NCBI GenBank assembly: GCA_025529335.1
Contig: JAMYHX010000204.1
Span: forward strand, 1 to 64,000
DNA length: 64,000 bases
Source: Rhizopus sp. PT2906
Lineage: Eukaryota > Mucoromycota > Mucoromycetes > Mucorales > Rhizopodaceae
Direction: 5' to 3'
Within the stretch, counting starts at the first letter, position 1, and each line of letters begins with the position of its first letter. The translations under genes and the position numbers were made by a program. The notes under the pieces were generated by a model. The model worked only from the letters and a program-made list of their open reading frames with translations, had not been told where the DNA came from and did no database searches. Of this stretch, positions 46,932 through 60,800 are shown piece after piece.

Positions 46932-47233
46932 GTTTGAATAATGAAGAGAAGGCAAAACAAATAGAAATGGGTTGCTCCTTTTATATCATTTTCCGCTGAT
47001 GTTTATGCAAGTTAAAAACGAGAATAAAGTACTTGCTGATGCATTATCATTTCTTGTTATTACCCACGACACAGAGTCAGTATCTCGTGTTTGATTTACG
47101 CAATATAATACAAGGCAAGTTCCCCCTTTTTATCAAGTATAAAAAAAAAGATCTATTTTATTCCAGTAAAATAAACAAGTATGATACAACAAAAAGAATT
47201 TATGCTTTAACAGCAAATGGGAGAACTTGTTTT
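46932..47233. other. Promoter of the NmrA-like gene and 3' region of uS8m
   Basis: AT-rich interval between two minus-strand genes. No separate gene is supported. Confidence 0.5.
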
Positions 47234-47695
47234 TTATGAGGCACGGCAAATAAGTTCACCGCCTACATTCTTTTCAATGGCGTCTTGAATTTCCAGTACA
47301 CCACGATTAGTGTTTATGATGGCAACTTCTCCAGGTTGAAGTGGTTTAATGAATTGTGCTCTTCTTCCATTGACAAGATTTTTAAGTTCATTGACTGTAA
47401 AATAAACTTTCTGTGAAGGCTTGCTAACAACGGCTAATTGAGATAAGACAGGTGAGTTCTCTTTATATTTTAATGTAAGCCAAAGGCGTCGAGTGGCCAC
47501 ATTTTCATTAGTGGTAGGGGTATAATTTTGATCAGGGCCAAGGTGATTTCCACGGCTGACGGAAGCAATGAAACCTTCCTTGTAAAGAATGTTGGAAATG
47601 GCTAAATTCATCTTTGTCTCTGGTATCGCAATTGTTTGAAGTTTGGCACGGAAGCCATTCTGAATTCTTGCACAAACGTCGTGAATGCGAGGCAT
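47234..47695 (-). CDS. Mitochondrial small-subunit ribosomal protein uS8m
   Basis: Mitochondrial ribosomal protein of the uS8 (bacterial S8) family, encoded in the nucleus. Intron-less 153-residue ORF. The N-terminus MPRIHDVCARIQNGFRAK matches the S8 start (HDxxxRIxNGxxA). The middle ILYKEGFIASVSRGNHLG and the WLTLKYKENSPVL segment follow. The C-terminal signature EVAIINTNRGVLEIQDAIEK corresponds to the S8 ...I.ST..GvM...A... motif. The C-terminus GGELICRAS is typical. A mitochondrial location is inferred from family length and sequence; the N-terminus is not a classical presequence, as is usual for uS8m. Confidence 0.92.
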   Translation of the reverse strand: MPRIHDVCARIQNGFRAKLQTIAIPETKMNLAISNILYKEGFIASVSRGNHLGPDQNYTPTTNENVATRRLWLTLKYKENSPVLSQLAVVSKPSQKVYFTVNELKNLVNGRRAQFIKPLQPGEVAIINTNRGVLEIQDAIEKNVGGELICRAS

Positions 47696-48617
47696 TGGTG
47701 CAAACTGTTAGGAAACACTGGGGGTTGCTAAACGCTGATTCTAAAAATAAGTATGCCCAGTCCGGAGGAAAAGTAGTCAAGATATGACCAATTAGAATCG
47801 AGAACAATTCACTAAGCCACAAGAAGGAAACAAAGGATAAGGGCAGCATGGGGGATGAAAGACTATTACTACTACCGCGTAAATATCTGAGCATTTGAAA
47901 TCCATGAAACTCCCTTAATTTGCATGATAAAGAATAACTTGGATGTTGTGGTACTATTAATAGTACAAACCTTATTGTGTGGAGCTTGTTTATCAGCTTT
48001 TTGTTACCCTTGTCAACAAATAAAGAGTAGAAAATAGGGGTTGTTCTTCATCAAGTAACGTTTTTATTTCACCGCTGTTCTTATTGTTTGGATTATCTAT
48101 GCAAGTTCAAGCAATTGATAAAGTTAGTGTCTGGTAGAAAATGGTTTTCCAAATTTTTATTGCAAGCTCAAAGTCGCTATATTCTTGCTTACGATACATT
48201 TAATAAATGGAATGATTAAGTTCAAAACAATGCTTGTGGTCAGTTGTATAAAATGTAGCGCGCTTCTTTTTCTTTCTTCCGTTCCGAAATGAATCTGCAA
48301 AGCAAGAACTTTGCAGCTTTTGGCAAAGTTGATAGTAAGATATTTTCTTGACTCTTAATGATGGTAAATAGTTGAATTTGAAGCGCATGAACTTTACTGC
48401 TTAAATGATATCTCATGTTTCAGACTCGTCCAGAATAAGATAGAGTTTCGACCTGAAGGACGCAATCACCAGTAGTTATCCTATACACACCCATATAAAT
48501 CCCCTGACGGACACTTAACAGTTCCAAGATTTTTGGACCGCATCAATTTTTAAAACTGCGATATTACACAGTTTTACAGCTACAATTATCTTTTACTTTT
48601 TCTTTACTTTCTTCATA
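47696..48617. other. Divergent upstream region of uS8m and the Zn2Cys6 factor
   Basis: Over 900 bases with no supportable gene. Sequence near 48540-48610 is AT- and pyrimidine-rich (CTTTTACTTTTTCTTTACTT) and is probably the transcription-factor leader. Confidence 0.5.
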
Positions 48618-51600
48618 ATGTCAGCTAATAGGATAATAGAGCCTAGAACTGGCCGTAGTTTTACAGCAATCGCTCCCAATAAAAAGGATGAATCTAATGT
48701 ATCAGAAGATAAGCCTCGAACGATACGAGCTTGGTACTACTTACATATGGAGTGATCCAACAGTAACTAAGATCATATTATATTTTATTCTTGAAGCGAT
48801 GCCTGTAGGGTAAAGAAAGTGAAATGTGAGACTATCCAAGGCTACAAAACATGTAGAAGCTGTATATTGTCATCAGAAGGATGTACATATAATACACCGT
48901 AAGTTTTATTACTATTGTCATAATATACAATGCTGTTGACTATTACACAAAGAGTTAGAAAGCGAGGTCCGCCAGTAGGGTAAAGTGATCTATTTAATTT
49001 TATATCAAAGTTAATTGAGTTTTTATAGATACACTAATGCCATTATGAGCAAAATACGAAGAATAGAAGCTATATTATCAAAGACACAGCATAACAATCA
49101 AAACAAAAACAATTCTAATGATGATAATGATGCCTCCAGAGACTCAATAAGGGAGATCATACAACGCAGATTCCTTAAAGAGCAAGAAGGGAAAAACAAC
49201 AATAATGGATTTTCATTAGACAAAAATCTGTTTATTAACCTGGCACGAACGTTCTTGCCTTACGGAGTGTATTTACAGGAAAATGAAAGCAGAGAGCGCT
49301 TGATTGTTCGAAGGTTGGAGTATGCCGACCTGGATAACGAATTTGACTCTATTGAAGATGCAGTAACAGCAACTGTCATCCAATCTAAAAGTAGCATTCA
49401 AAGTATAGAAGACTGGGTTCAAAGTATCGCTGGCATCGACAAAGACTTAAGCGATCGTCTACTCAAAGTGTAATTGTCATTGAATGTCATTTTTTTTTCT
49501 AAACTTGGTTTTTATAGCTATTTTACGTGTATCCATCCAGTTGTGCCTGTACTCAACAAGAAGGCTTTTCTTCAAGAGTATCGTGGTATTGGCTCAAGCT
49601 TCCCCTTTGCTCCTCTACTTCTTGCAATATACATCTCAACTATCTCATACCTTCTAGTGTGTGAAAAATTTGGTGATGCCGAGGATCTAAATGATGGTAA
49701 ACCTTGGAATTTTCCAAAAGATATACTACGAAAGCTTTATGACAGAGTTATACAGTATACTATTAAAAGATCCAGCAACACTCTACATGCAGTCCAAGCC
49801 GCTGTACTTGTGCAAATTTGCCCTTATCAAGGATTAAGATGGGAAAAGCACAGTTTTGTAAACACCGGTGTAAGTAATTCTAATAACAATACAAGCGTAA
49901 TGGATCATACTGATTTCATTTAGGCAATTCGAATGGTAACGTTATGTTTTTAGTTGTAAATGCTTGACTCCTTATACAGTCTATAATAGTGTCAAGCTTT
50001 GGGACTTTATAGATCAAGTGATATTCTTGATATTCCCCAAGACGAGAAAGAGACTAGACGAAGGGCTTGGTGGTCTGTATACATGCTCGATCGATGGTAT
50101 GCGGCAGAGATTGGTCGTTCAGCGAGTACGCTTGATGAGGTAATGAAAAGATGATATAGCTTTAACAATGAGTTAATGTTGACTTTAGGATTGTGACGAA
50201 CTGTATCCATCAGAATATGCCGACTATGATGAGGTGATGGACATCATGACAGAAGCAGATCAACATTTACCTCGTTTCCCTTCACTTGACGAAAAAACAG
50301 CGCAACAGTACAAATCAAAGAAGATTCCCTTATACAGACCCTTTGTTCATATGATAAAGCTGTCGCGAATACTAAGCACGATCCTGCATAATCTGTATAC
50401 CCCCAAGGCCAGACAACACTGTAAAGAGCATGGTAGTGATACTATCATTAGTCATATAGATAATGAATTATCTAGCTGGAGAGCATCATTTCCCCCTCTC
50501 TCAGAAATCGTATCAGCTAATCAAAACGGCTCGTCCAACGAAGTCCACAATGATATAATATCGACTTCAGGTAATGAATAATGTTTAACAAGTAAATGAT
50601 TTACTAATGTACATATCTCAAGGAATCATCTGTCTTGCTTATTACACACTTTTAATCCTCTTGCATCGAACTTTTATAACAATTAGTAAAGACAGTAGCA
50701 CAAATGCAAAAATATCAGCACAGACTTCTTTAGCAATTTGCACCAATGCAGCGACAAAAATTGTAGAGATCTCTGAGAGAATGGATTATAAGGACCTTCT
50801 TCTCATATCATGGAGCTATGTGTTTTATCCGATAACTACCGCTACATTCATCCATATTTTTAATGCATGTAATCCAGAAAAAACAGTTTCACAATATGCT
50901 AAATCAAACCTTTTACGAAGCTTGGCGATGATTGATAAATTAAGCACAGCATTTTCTTCTAAAGATGAAGATGAAATATCAATCAGAAAAAACATTTTGA
51001 AAAGTAAACTATGTTCTGAGGATCCAGAGTTTGCTAAAAAACTACAGAGTCAAAATAAAGATACAAAGCTTCGTAAAAAAGCAGCAAAAAAGAGAAGAGT
51101 AGACAAATCTTGTGACAGCTTTAAAGGGCTATCACCGAATAACTCGCTTAACGATTTAAAGGAGTCTCCGAACCAAGCTACCTCTATAGTAACGGGTGGC
51201 TTGGAGTGGTTGGATGACCTTTATACCTCTTCACAGCAAAATATACAACAAGGCGTCTTTCTTATACCAAACAATCTGATAATGGATTATTCTACACAAC
51301 AACAACAACAACAACAACAACAACCTTTGGACATGTATTCGATTCGACAGTTTGGTTTCAGTACAACGGACCAAGGCTTAACACTACAGCCACATACAAA
51401 TGATCTATTTTATAATGAAAACACACAAGATCCTTTACAAGCTGTGCCTGTTCACAATACAACGCCAAACTTGTTTTACGATAATAATCCGCTTTCCTTT
51501 AATGCATCCAACTTGACAGATCAAACACATATAAGTAATGCAAACATGATGACAGATATTAACTGCTTTCCTGGTGATACGCGGACTAGTAATAATGTAC

Positions 51601-51725
51601 AACATGCACCTTTCATATCTCATAATTCGATGGAATTCCTTGAAAACGACCTAAATAGCTCGTTCTGGGGCGTGCCAGATGATATGAACCTGAGTAGCTT
51701 ATATAACTATATATTTCTATCGTAA
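48618..51725 (+). CDS. Zn2Cys6 fungal transcription factor, 9 exons with microexons
   Basis: Nuclear DNA-binding regulator. Exons 48618-48733, 48797-48898, 48953-48979 (27 bases), 49029-49469, 49518-49869, 49924-49935 (12 bases), 49990-50139, 50189-50570 and 50623-51725 give 894 residues, all in phase. The binuclear zinc cluster spans about residues 39-68: CDACRVKKVKC, then CRSCILSSEGCTYNTPVRKR. A coiled-coil linker (IRRIEAILSKTQ) precedes the fungal-specific factor domain: TCIHPVVPVLNKKAFLQEYR, then AIRMCQALGLYRSSDILDIP. The 12-base exon encodes exactly AIRM, the conserved start of this motif. A basic KKAAKKRRVDK stretch follows, and an Asn/Gln-rich C-terminus (glutamine run at 51295-51322) resembles an activation domain. 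The target pathway is unknown. Confidence 0.9.
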
Positions 51726-51895
51726 CAATAAATAGAGTATAAGTTCAGAAGACTCGCATTTATTCTATATAGTAGCAAGTGCATTTGTACATCTTGTTTA
51801 TATATTGTCAGTTTTAGCAGATGACAATAAGTCAAGGACCTTGGTACGTTTTTAAAGTGTAAGTGATAATAAATATGTTTATTATTATTAAAATT
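51726..51895. terminator. Shared 3' region of two convergent genes
   Basis: The 170 bases between the Zn2Cys6 stop and the SZT2 stop are AT-rich with AATAAA-like elements on both strands (for example ACAATAAATAG at 51725-51735 and the ATAATAAATATG stretch near 51866). Transcripts of both genes probably end here. Confidence 0.4.
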
Positions 51896-54800
51896 CTAGG
51901 TATCCTTGTTTGAAACCACTCTCCATATATAATAATACAAATTTTTTGCCAAGCTAACCACCTGTTCCTGCTCTGGCCCTCTGATACCGACCTGTTTAGC
52001 CCTCTTCTCTCGAGTCACCAACCATCCTTGAATAGTCTTACTTGGATCAAGTGTCAAAACGATCATAAAGTCCATATATCTTGCATTATATAATAATACG
52101 TGTCTTGCTCCATTTGCGTAAAAATCTTTTGCATTGTTGCGAGCCATAGCGGTAATCATGTTCAATGCATTATCCCAGTTCAGTTTTAGTTTAAAAATGG
52201 ACGCAATGCCATCATCTAATTCTGTGACATCAATTCGTTCAAACTGGTTTAATAAAGCAATAAGTTCAGGATGCTCCATCTTTTGACTACTGGTAATCTT
52301 GTTGATGTTGGCAGAATACAGCTTATTCCAATCCTGTATTTGTTTGCTCATTGTAATAGCCTATATAACCTATCTTAGTCTCTTGCTAAATTTATAAAGT
52401 TCTATTATACCTCTGCAGAAATGCTATCTATCTTTGTTTTTGCACCGGATATGACGTCAATTAGGCTATACTGTTCATCTGCAGCCTTGACTACGACCAT
52501 ATCTTCAAGTTTATCGGATGAGTTGCTTTTTATATACCAACTTGTACGAGCCATGCTGTCTGGTGTAAGTTTTTCTTGATTTGAGACAAGTATAAAGTAT
52601 TCGATGACAGCATCATGCTCTGTATGGCTATTCGATCTCTTTATATGCATGCTTTTGCTTCCAGGAGATATAGCTAGCGTATATTTCCACTGTTCCCCTG
52701 AATCTCTGCTGCTTTCCTCAAGTGTATTGAACGAAGAGTTGTTGCATGAGATGCTTGCAGCTAAAAAGCTATTTCTGGACAGTAAACTTCTCCAACCACT
52801 TCGGGTACAAATTTTAAGCAGGTTTTCAAAAAACGTTGACAATGAGACGCTAGAGGTCTTAATATGAACCATTCCATGTACCAATCGATCTTTACAGAAA
52901 GGCGGCGGTGGATGATCTGATTGAGAGAAGCGTCGCATAAAAAATACAATGTCAAGATCAGATGGCAGTGTCTCTGGAGCTTCTAAAGCACGACTAAAAT
53001 ACCGTATATGGAAATCATATACAAAGGAATTGATGTGTATAAGTTGTTTAAAACGACCGCAATTTTCTTCAAACTTTCGAAAGTTTTCTCGCTTCTTGTT
53101 ACGAGTCTCCGGATGAAACCTTCGATAATCCAGGCGTCCATATTGCCGATGTAGACTATACAGTGTTACTGATAAAAATATTCCAGTCAATCGGACTTCA
53201 CAAATAATTGAGCCTCCTTCAAATACACTAAGTAGGTATACTGGAGAACAGCTTGCTGTCAGTTGTTTGCCTACAACAAACTCTGATGATTTCATAACTC
53301 GTTCCGCTTCATCATCTTCTGATTTGGCAAACTCTAGTAGTTGCATATCTGCTCCTTCAAGGTACGCTGCATATTCGATTATTAGAGAATTGGCCATTTT
53401 CACGTACCAATCCACAATGGCCTGTGTCGCTTGACCTTGGGATACGCTTTGCCAGTCTTTTTCTGGATCGCAGAATATCAATGGCGCTCTACAGAAATGG
53501 AGAACTCTTGATGATCTTATAATGGTGGATACTTCTTGTCTTGTTAGCTTTTCTGCTGCCTCTGGTTCTGCATTTAGATTTCCATAACGGTTTCTCCACT
53601 TTATGTATACTTTCAATGCTTTTCGATGTGCGGATTGAACCTTGGATCGTCTCATGAGTGCCTCCATAAAAGTTTGGCCATGGCGACGTAGGACATCAGT
53701 GTCTTTCCCAAGTAGACCATCAGCGACTGAATCAGTAATTGAATCCATGAGAGCTCTTTCCAGTTCAGCATTTTTCAACGGGGACTTTTGAAGAAGCATA
53801 TTAACATACGCTTCTTGATCTTTTAGTCTTGCCGCAATAGATGAAGGCGACGGTTCGATATGCTTATGAGCTTCTAGCTGTGTTTTGGAAGCAAATGCTA
53901 TCAAATCTTTAAGATCAAGCATGTTCGCTGGAGGTGATCCATTATTCTCTAAGGTACGCTGGTTGGGCCCTTTGGGATTCAAATGGTCTGCTTGTACAGG
54001 CTTTTTAAAGACAGGAGAGGAAGAATGATTTTGAAGAAGGGATGATGACACATTCGTTGCTTTCGATATATTCCCGATTACAGCATTATACTTTTCTACA
54101 GTATGCTTGATTGAGTTCGTGTGGTGGAATAAGCCCATCTTTTGATGTAGTATGTTGGTAAGTATATCATTTCTTGCTTCTTGTCTGTTGATGATTGAAT
54201 CAATACTTTTGAATAAATCAGTCGAAAACGATTGAGACCAGTTATAGGTGTAAACTGATAAATTGTTCGCATCCAGGTTTAACATCAAAAAGCAGTGCTT
54301 TCGTCCATCCAGTTGTGGACCATTCTTGTGTGCATTTGTAGAATTAGAGATAGTGCTCGACGCCCTTGATCTTTCTTGCTTTATGCTCTTTGCATTCTTT
54401 TGCCTGCTACTGTTATCTGTCATGACTGAGTCTTCAGAATCTCTTCTAGATTTCGATACTTGACTATCGACTGTACTAGCAACGCTAAGGCGTCTTGATT
54501 GTACTGAGTTATTTTCAAATTTTTCTACAAACTCTTGCAACCCACTAATGGCAACTAAACGAATATTGTCCCTAAAGCTTTGGCTAAGATACTCGTGCTC
54601 CTTGTACAGTAACCAATCATTGCTTGGCTTAGATTGGCTATCTGTATTATCCCAAGGTTCTTTATCCAAAAAGGTGCAAGCAACAACCGGGCGGAACGAG
54701 ATATCCAATTTGCGCAATTTTGCATCTAAAAAGCGTAAAAGGTCGCTTATATACCAGGGACTCGCTTGAATCTTCTTGTTCATACATAGCACAGTTGGAT

Positions 54801-57800
54801 TATTTATCTGCGGTGACTTCTTCAATATATACAGCATGGAATCAATGAATTTACTTCGCAGCGCAGCTCTTAGACGTCCTTTTGGTTTTGCAGCAGAAGT
54901 TTGTGAAGAGCCTGTTTGATCTGTCAATATAGAACCAATGTTTATCGTAACCGTCTTTTCAATAAAATAGTCGCACAGACTTTGCTGGTAACATGCATAC
55001 AAGTGTTGGATTAAGACACTGCTGTCTACTGTTCCAATGGACCAGATGTATATCAAGAGATAATATTTCGTATCTTCAAAATTAAATTCGCGGAAACTGT
55101 GTTCAAAGCAGTAAGGGATTAAAGAAGGATCAAACTTGTCGTCGTTAGGTGCTTGAGTATGACTATTCGCTACGGGTTCACCTGCTTCATCAAGAAGCGT
55201 AATGCATATGCCAGCCATACCTTGGCCCACAAGTAATTCAAGAGATGTTGAAGAACCAGGTATACGTTTGGTGCAGTTGTAATAAAAGCAAAGAGTATTT
55301 GCTAGCCCATCTTTGCTCCGACTAGTATATATAAAAACATCAGAACTTATGGTTATAGCCTTTTTTTTTTTCTTTCAAACTATGTATTACCTATTTGACT
55401 GATCCGGGGAGGCCAGACGAATAGCGTGACGCTGTTCATTATAAAACACATTTTCATGATAAAACCTGATTGCTTCCGTAACATCTGGGCCTTGTAAGGG
55501 TTTAATGCTATCTGTCGCAGTGATTTGATTAAGGCAATATAAAAGTAGAATGGGATCCGTAACAATGCTTGGAACTCGTAGAACATCTCTGGCTGTTGGT
55601 GCCTTACAAACTGGTAAAATAAATTCCACATCCTTTGATCAGATATTAGTTAATAAGCATATTAAAACAAACGATCTACATTACCGCTAAAGTAGGTTTT
55701 GATGTTGTATTTCTAGCAAAGAATTGCTGTACTTCGGTCAATGTAATCTGTGTAAGCACTCGATTCTCTATCATGTTGACAAATTCTGCTTCGACCCAGT
55801 TCGGAAGATCGACACCAAAGATTTGAATGACTAATTCTCTAGTTTCTATACCTGCAGGCCGAGAGTTGGTCGATGCTTTCTTCTTTATAGCTGCATCCGT
55901 TTGCATGGATAGATCACGCTTTATGCTTTGTTCCCCATTAAGACTGATTACTGTTCGAGCGTCATCGTCCACAAGTTTTGTTTTTTCTGTATATCCGGGA
56001 GAACTGCAAACAGTGCTCGGAGATGCATGACTGTTACTCTCAACCACTTCTTCAAATATCTTACAATAGACTATCGAACCATCTCTTTCAACGACAAACA
56101 TGTTGGGTCGGTTAGTTACTGTAAACAGTCGCAAAACATCCGATGTTAAGATTTTTAGAGTGATATTTGGCTGAAGACGCCAGTGCAGAGGTATCCGTTT
56201 TGTAAAGAGGAGAGGGCAAGCGAACTGACCAAAAGAAAAGTGTGGTTCTTGACTTAGAGGTGTCCTTTGGCCATCATGCGTTTGGATGTCAGAAAGGTCG
56301 TCGCCTGTCAGCTCTTCATTGGATTCTTCTGAAGTTGAATCAGTTTCATTTGTTATAGAAGGTGGTTCAAGGTATTTACTATAATAAAACAAGAATTGAG
56401 TATCTGCTTCTTTCCTGCTTATCCATATTTTTTTTTTCTTTTTACCTGCAAGCTCGTGTTTCCTGTAGGTGATTTAATAAAATAATACGATTCGTCCTTT
56501 CTTCTATATACTTGACTTTCTCCTTAAGAGCATTCAATACATCTGAATTGGTAGATAATATTTGCATCTTTGAATAATAATAGATTTGCACATATCTTTC
56601 ATAGGGAATTAGAATTAGCCAGTACAAAGGGCGCTTGCTTAGTGACGTGTTTGATTTTCCTTCATCTGTTTTCTTATCCTTTGTCGGATCGGTTGCTTCA
56701 AGCAAAGTGATGCCCAATCCATCGCAGAAGTTATCGCATTGTACACCAGGATCTGCAGTAGCTGGGGCGTCTCCAGTTACAGGTGAACCATTGTTTGAAT
56801 ACGACGACTCATCGCCCATGTTGAACATTGCATCTTCAGAAACATAAAAGTAATTTCCCAAGCGTTTCAAACTGTATTTTCTTTTACTACTGTAACCATC
56901 TTTTTCTAATTCATTCATAAATATCAATCTACCCTTGGCGCAATTCTTTACAAAATAGAGTGGCATTGTGATTGAAGTTTCGTAACCAAGATAAGGGTTG
57001 AGCTTGTTCAGATTCTGTTCAACATAAGTCAACACAGAGGGCGTAATGCTTGGTACTTTTAATAATCCATGGAGTGCTTCCTCTCTAAGCAGCCAGCGTA
57101 CACGAGACTCTGTTTCTACCAGGGCGATCTGTTGTTCTATATTCAATGCCGAAAAGCACTCTGGTTGAGACTTCATAGAACTAAGCATTTTCCTATTATG
57201 CATCCATTAGTTGTAATTCGAATGAGTCAATTATATACTTTACTCAATGCCTGCAGGGAGTATATCATTGTCTTTTGAATCATTTTTTTCTAGTTCTGTC
57301 TTTGGCATACTCAGAAATACTAGCTGTAATAGTACCTCACTCTTGCTGGTAAAGAATCCATCTGGGGTAGAGCCATCCAGTACGCTATTCTTTTCAAATA
57401 TGTCCATGTCCAAAGTAGGGATCGTGTTCACAGGTACACTTCTCTCAACCTTTCGAGGTCTACCATCAGCTGAGTCAGTCTCAATGGTCCTGGATACACA
57501 GAATAGCTTCACCAGGAGAGGACTTCGAGAATGAGCAGCCAAGTTAAGCAGAGAGAATACTTTACTGTCTTCAGACGTGTCTTCAAAGTCAAAGACTGTA
57601 TTATACTTGTTTGTCAAAGATTTAAAATAGAATAAATTTGCTGATTTGTTCTTTGTGTGAACAGGCTGGAAGTATTGATTGAATATGGCGTTGAACTTTC
57701 CTTGTGCCTCTGACATTTGCACGTCCCTAGTAGAAAAAGGTTAGTTAAAGCCTACATAAAGATGATATAGAACTTACAAGCCAGCAGAGTCTTTATCTTG

Positions 57801-60800
57801 TAAAGCCATGATGTTGACAAACTCGGTTATATCTATTTCCATGCTAGATTCATTGCACACTTCGAGAACTTTGTCAAGATCATTATCATCTACCAGGAAT
57901 CCTTTCAGAAGACATGAGTAAAGAGAATTGAAGAAACTCTTGGAGTAACTCCTTGCTATGTCTTGGGCAACACGGAGGACCCTCTCTGTCAGTTGCGCAT
58001 TGCTTTGACAACTGCTAAAGTAACCTCGATAAAATGTTGGTCTAAGCGTTCGTCCTACACCATCAAACTCGTGGATGAGGTATTCGATGGGTTGAATGGT
58101 CACATTGTCCAAGTCATCTGTAAGATCCTCTTCTGAAAAGAGATTGGGGGTTCCATGGGTTGACGTTTCCTTGACAGGCTTCATTGGCTTTTGTCGTGTG
58201 CATTCAAACATGAACACGTCTAGATGGTAACTAATTGGAGGGCCAGAGACCAGTTCATCGCTTGGATCGTCCGTTTGAAGTTTCAGAAGACTACTTGAAG
58301 CACACTCTAGACTTGGAAACAAGATAATCACAAAAGATCGTGGATCAAAAACTTTGACAAAGCAACGCGTCTTGCGCAAATCAGAGACCAGAGATGTACT
58401 TGAAGTCTTTTGATAGTCACACACTTTCTTGAGGGCAGTCTTCAGTTCGTTCCAAAAGCTCGTACCAAGGTCATGGTTCGCCATGTTGATTTCACCATTT
58501 GAAACATACTCCAAAGAGCGCTCGACAAAATAATGAAGGATGCTATAGTTTTGTAACACGCTACTTAGCTTTACAATCGTCTTGGCAGACTTTAGCAACA
58601 GTGGATCTGGCTTTAACAGGAGTGAATTCTGATCTTCCAAAGGTACAGACGAATGGGCCACAAGATCTGCCGAGCTACTGTTTGCCGTCCTCCTGAAATA
58701 TCTGTGGGTTTTGATCAGACTCTTGTTCTTGACAGCTGGCGAATTGGCTGTAGTGGTACTACTACCATCAGGGATCTTATCACTTGATTGAGGAAGCATG
58801 AGTTGTAGCCTGATCTGCTGCAAATGTGCAGACTTTTCAAATACTGGCGACTTGAAGGAAGCAATGACGAATCGGTTGGATCGTAGAACGAGAGCAACAT
58901 CAAACAGCTGGGAGAGGAGCATCACGTTATCCTTTTCTTCTTGACCATCCACCGTTTGCGAATTCTTTCTTTTTTCCCGAAGTTCACCTATTCCTCTAGA
59001 CCTACCAACCGCGTGTATCTGATCAAATGTAACCAATTCGGAAATCTTTCTTCTGTCTGGTTCAAATGCCCAGCTCTTGATACGGTCATATTGACTAGTG
59101 TCAAATTCTCCAGCAGGCTCCATCCATAGTTCAGTCGTGATTTTTCCAGTGGCAGAATCTTTCCAGATGAAGTACTGGACTGCGCAGCGACAAGTGCGGT
59201 TACCAGTGGCGGCAGGGAGCGTGATCTCCTGGTAGAACTGAGTACTATCAGGGCGAGGAGATACAAGTTGATAACCCTATTAAAAATAAATGTAGGTATG
59301 CAAGCTAAAGATCAAAAAAAAAAAAAACGATAATTTACCTGATCAAGACGAGTCTGACATAAAAACTGGAATGCCAGGTCATGAATGGGCATCATCTTGT
59401 TATTTCTGTGATAGGTGTCATCATAACTATTTGTCTGCCATGTCCAGGTAATGTGATGAAGATAATCACGAACGATGTACTCACTGGTTAACCATGTGGC
59501 GAAAGGTAAATACCAAGTTCTGCCTCTGCTCTGATGCTTTGTCATATTTCCTAGTGTTTTCCCATTCTGAACATTCGGATAACTATCTGAAAAATGCTTG
59601 GAATCTCTCATCAACAGGCTAGAGAATGGACGCTGGCAGACTATGTTGTATGGAAATGCAGTGAGCGGCGAAGTCTTCAAAAGGTATAACAGATGTTCTC
59701 TAACTCTTCTTCTTGCTGACACTTCTGTATTAAAGAATAGTAGTCTTAGCGTGATTAAGCGGCCATATTCATGTCGAATACGCAGCTCACAGAAGGAAGG
59801 AGATAGTTTGAATGGAGAAGGCGCAAAGGGTTCTTTTATAATATCGTCATGACCAGTAATAGTAGTAGGCAGGTTTCTATGCAGCATCTTCACCAAGGTT
59901 CCATCATCTCCTTCAAAATCTGCCCATTCTTTCAGTACAGTTCGCACGTTCTCTAACATAGCAGTTATGTTCTCTTGCGCATTATAAATGAATTCCTGGT
60001 TGTAAGGGGACAGAAGCTTGGGGTCCATAAAGGGAGATACATCACCAATGAGTAGATCGATACATTCTGGATCGTACCAGCATCTAGTGCGAGCTCTAGT
60101 GTCTGCTGCATTCATGCGGTTCCAGATGGATTTGAATGAGTTTATGTACATTTCTTGATGCTGCATATAAACATGTCGAGCAGCATAAGACGGGGAGTCT
60201 ATGCGTGAGGGCGACGTCATGGGTTCAGCAGCGGTAAGATTGACCCAGAACTTGTTTGGAAAGCCAATGATAGATCTTAGTGTTTCATCTCCTTCATAAA
60301 TGTCGATCAGATAGTTTTTCAGCTTCTCAATCTTGGAATAAACAGGTGCAGCATAGGTCTCTCCAAAGTATATATATCCAGTCACCACGCCCATCATTTG
60401 TGCTCTTCTTTTAAAGACATCCCAGTTTTGTAGCATATGGGCAAAGCTAGCATCTGTACGAACAAGGATTTCAGCACGTGGAGCTTTTGCACGATAAAAT
60501 AGTCCACTAGACATCAAGAGAGTTTCATTATTGTATGAAGTAGCGTTTCCGATGATTACAGGTAACCAAGTAGCTCTGATTCTATATTCTATTACTACAT
60601 TGGGCTGCCAATGCATCGTCATCAAGATTTGAACTCGCTCTTTCCTCACAGATGAAAGGTTCTTTGCTTCCAATTCATGAATCCCGGGATCCAAAACACG
60701 CGTACCACTACCATCGTCAAAGGTAACTGATTGAATAGAGAACCCTTCTCTTGCTCTGGCAGCAACAATATGTGAAAATTCAGATGGCAGACTGTATTCC

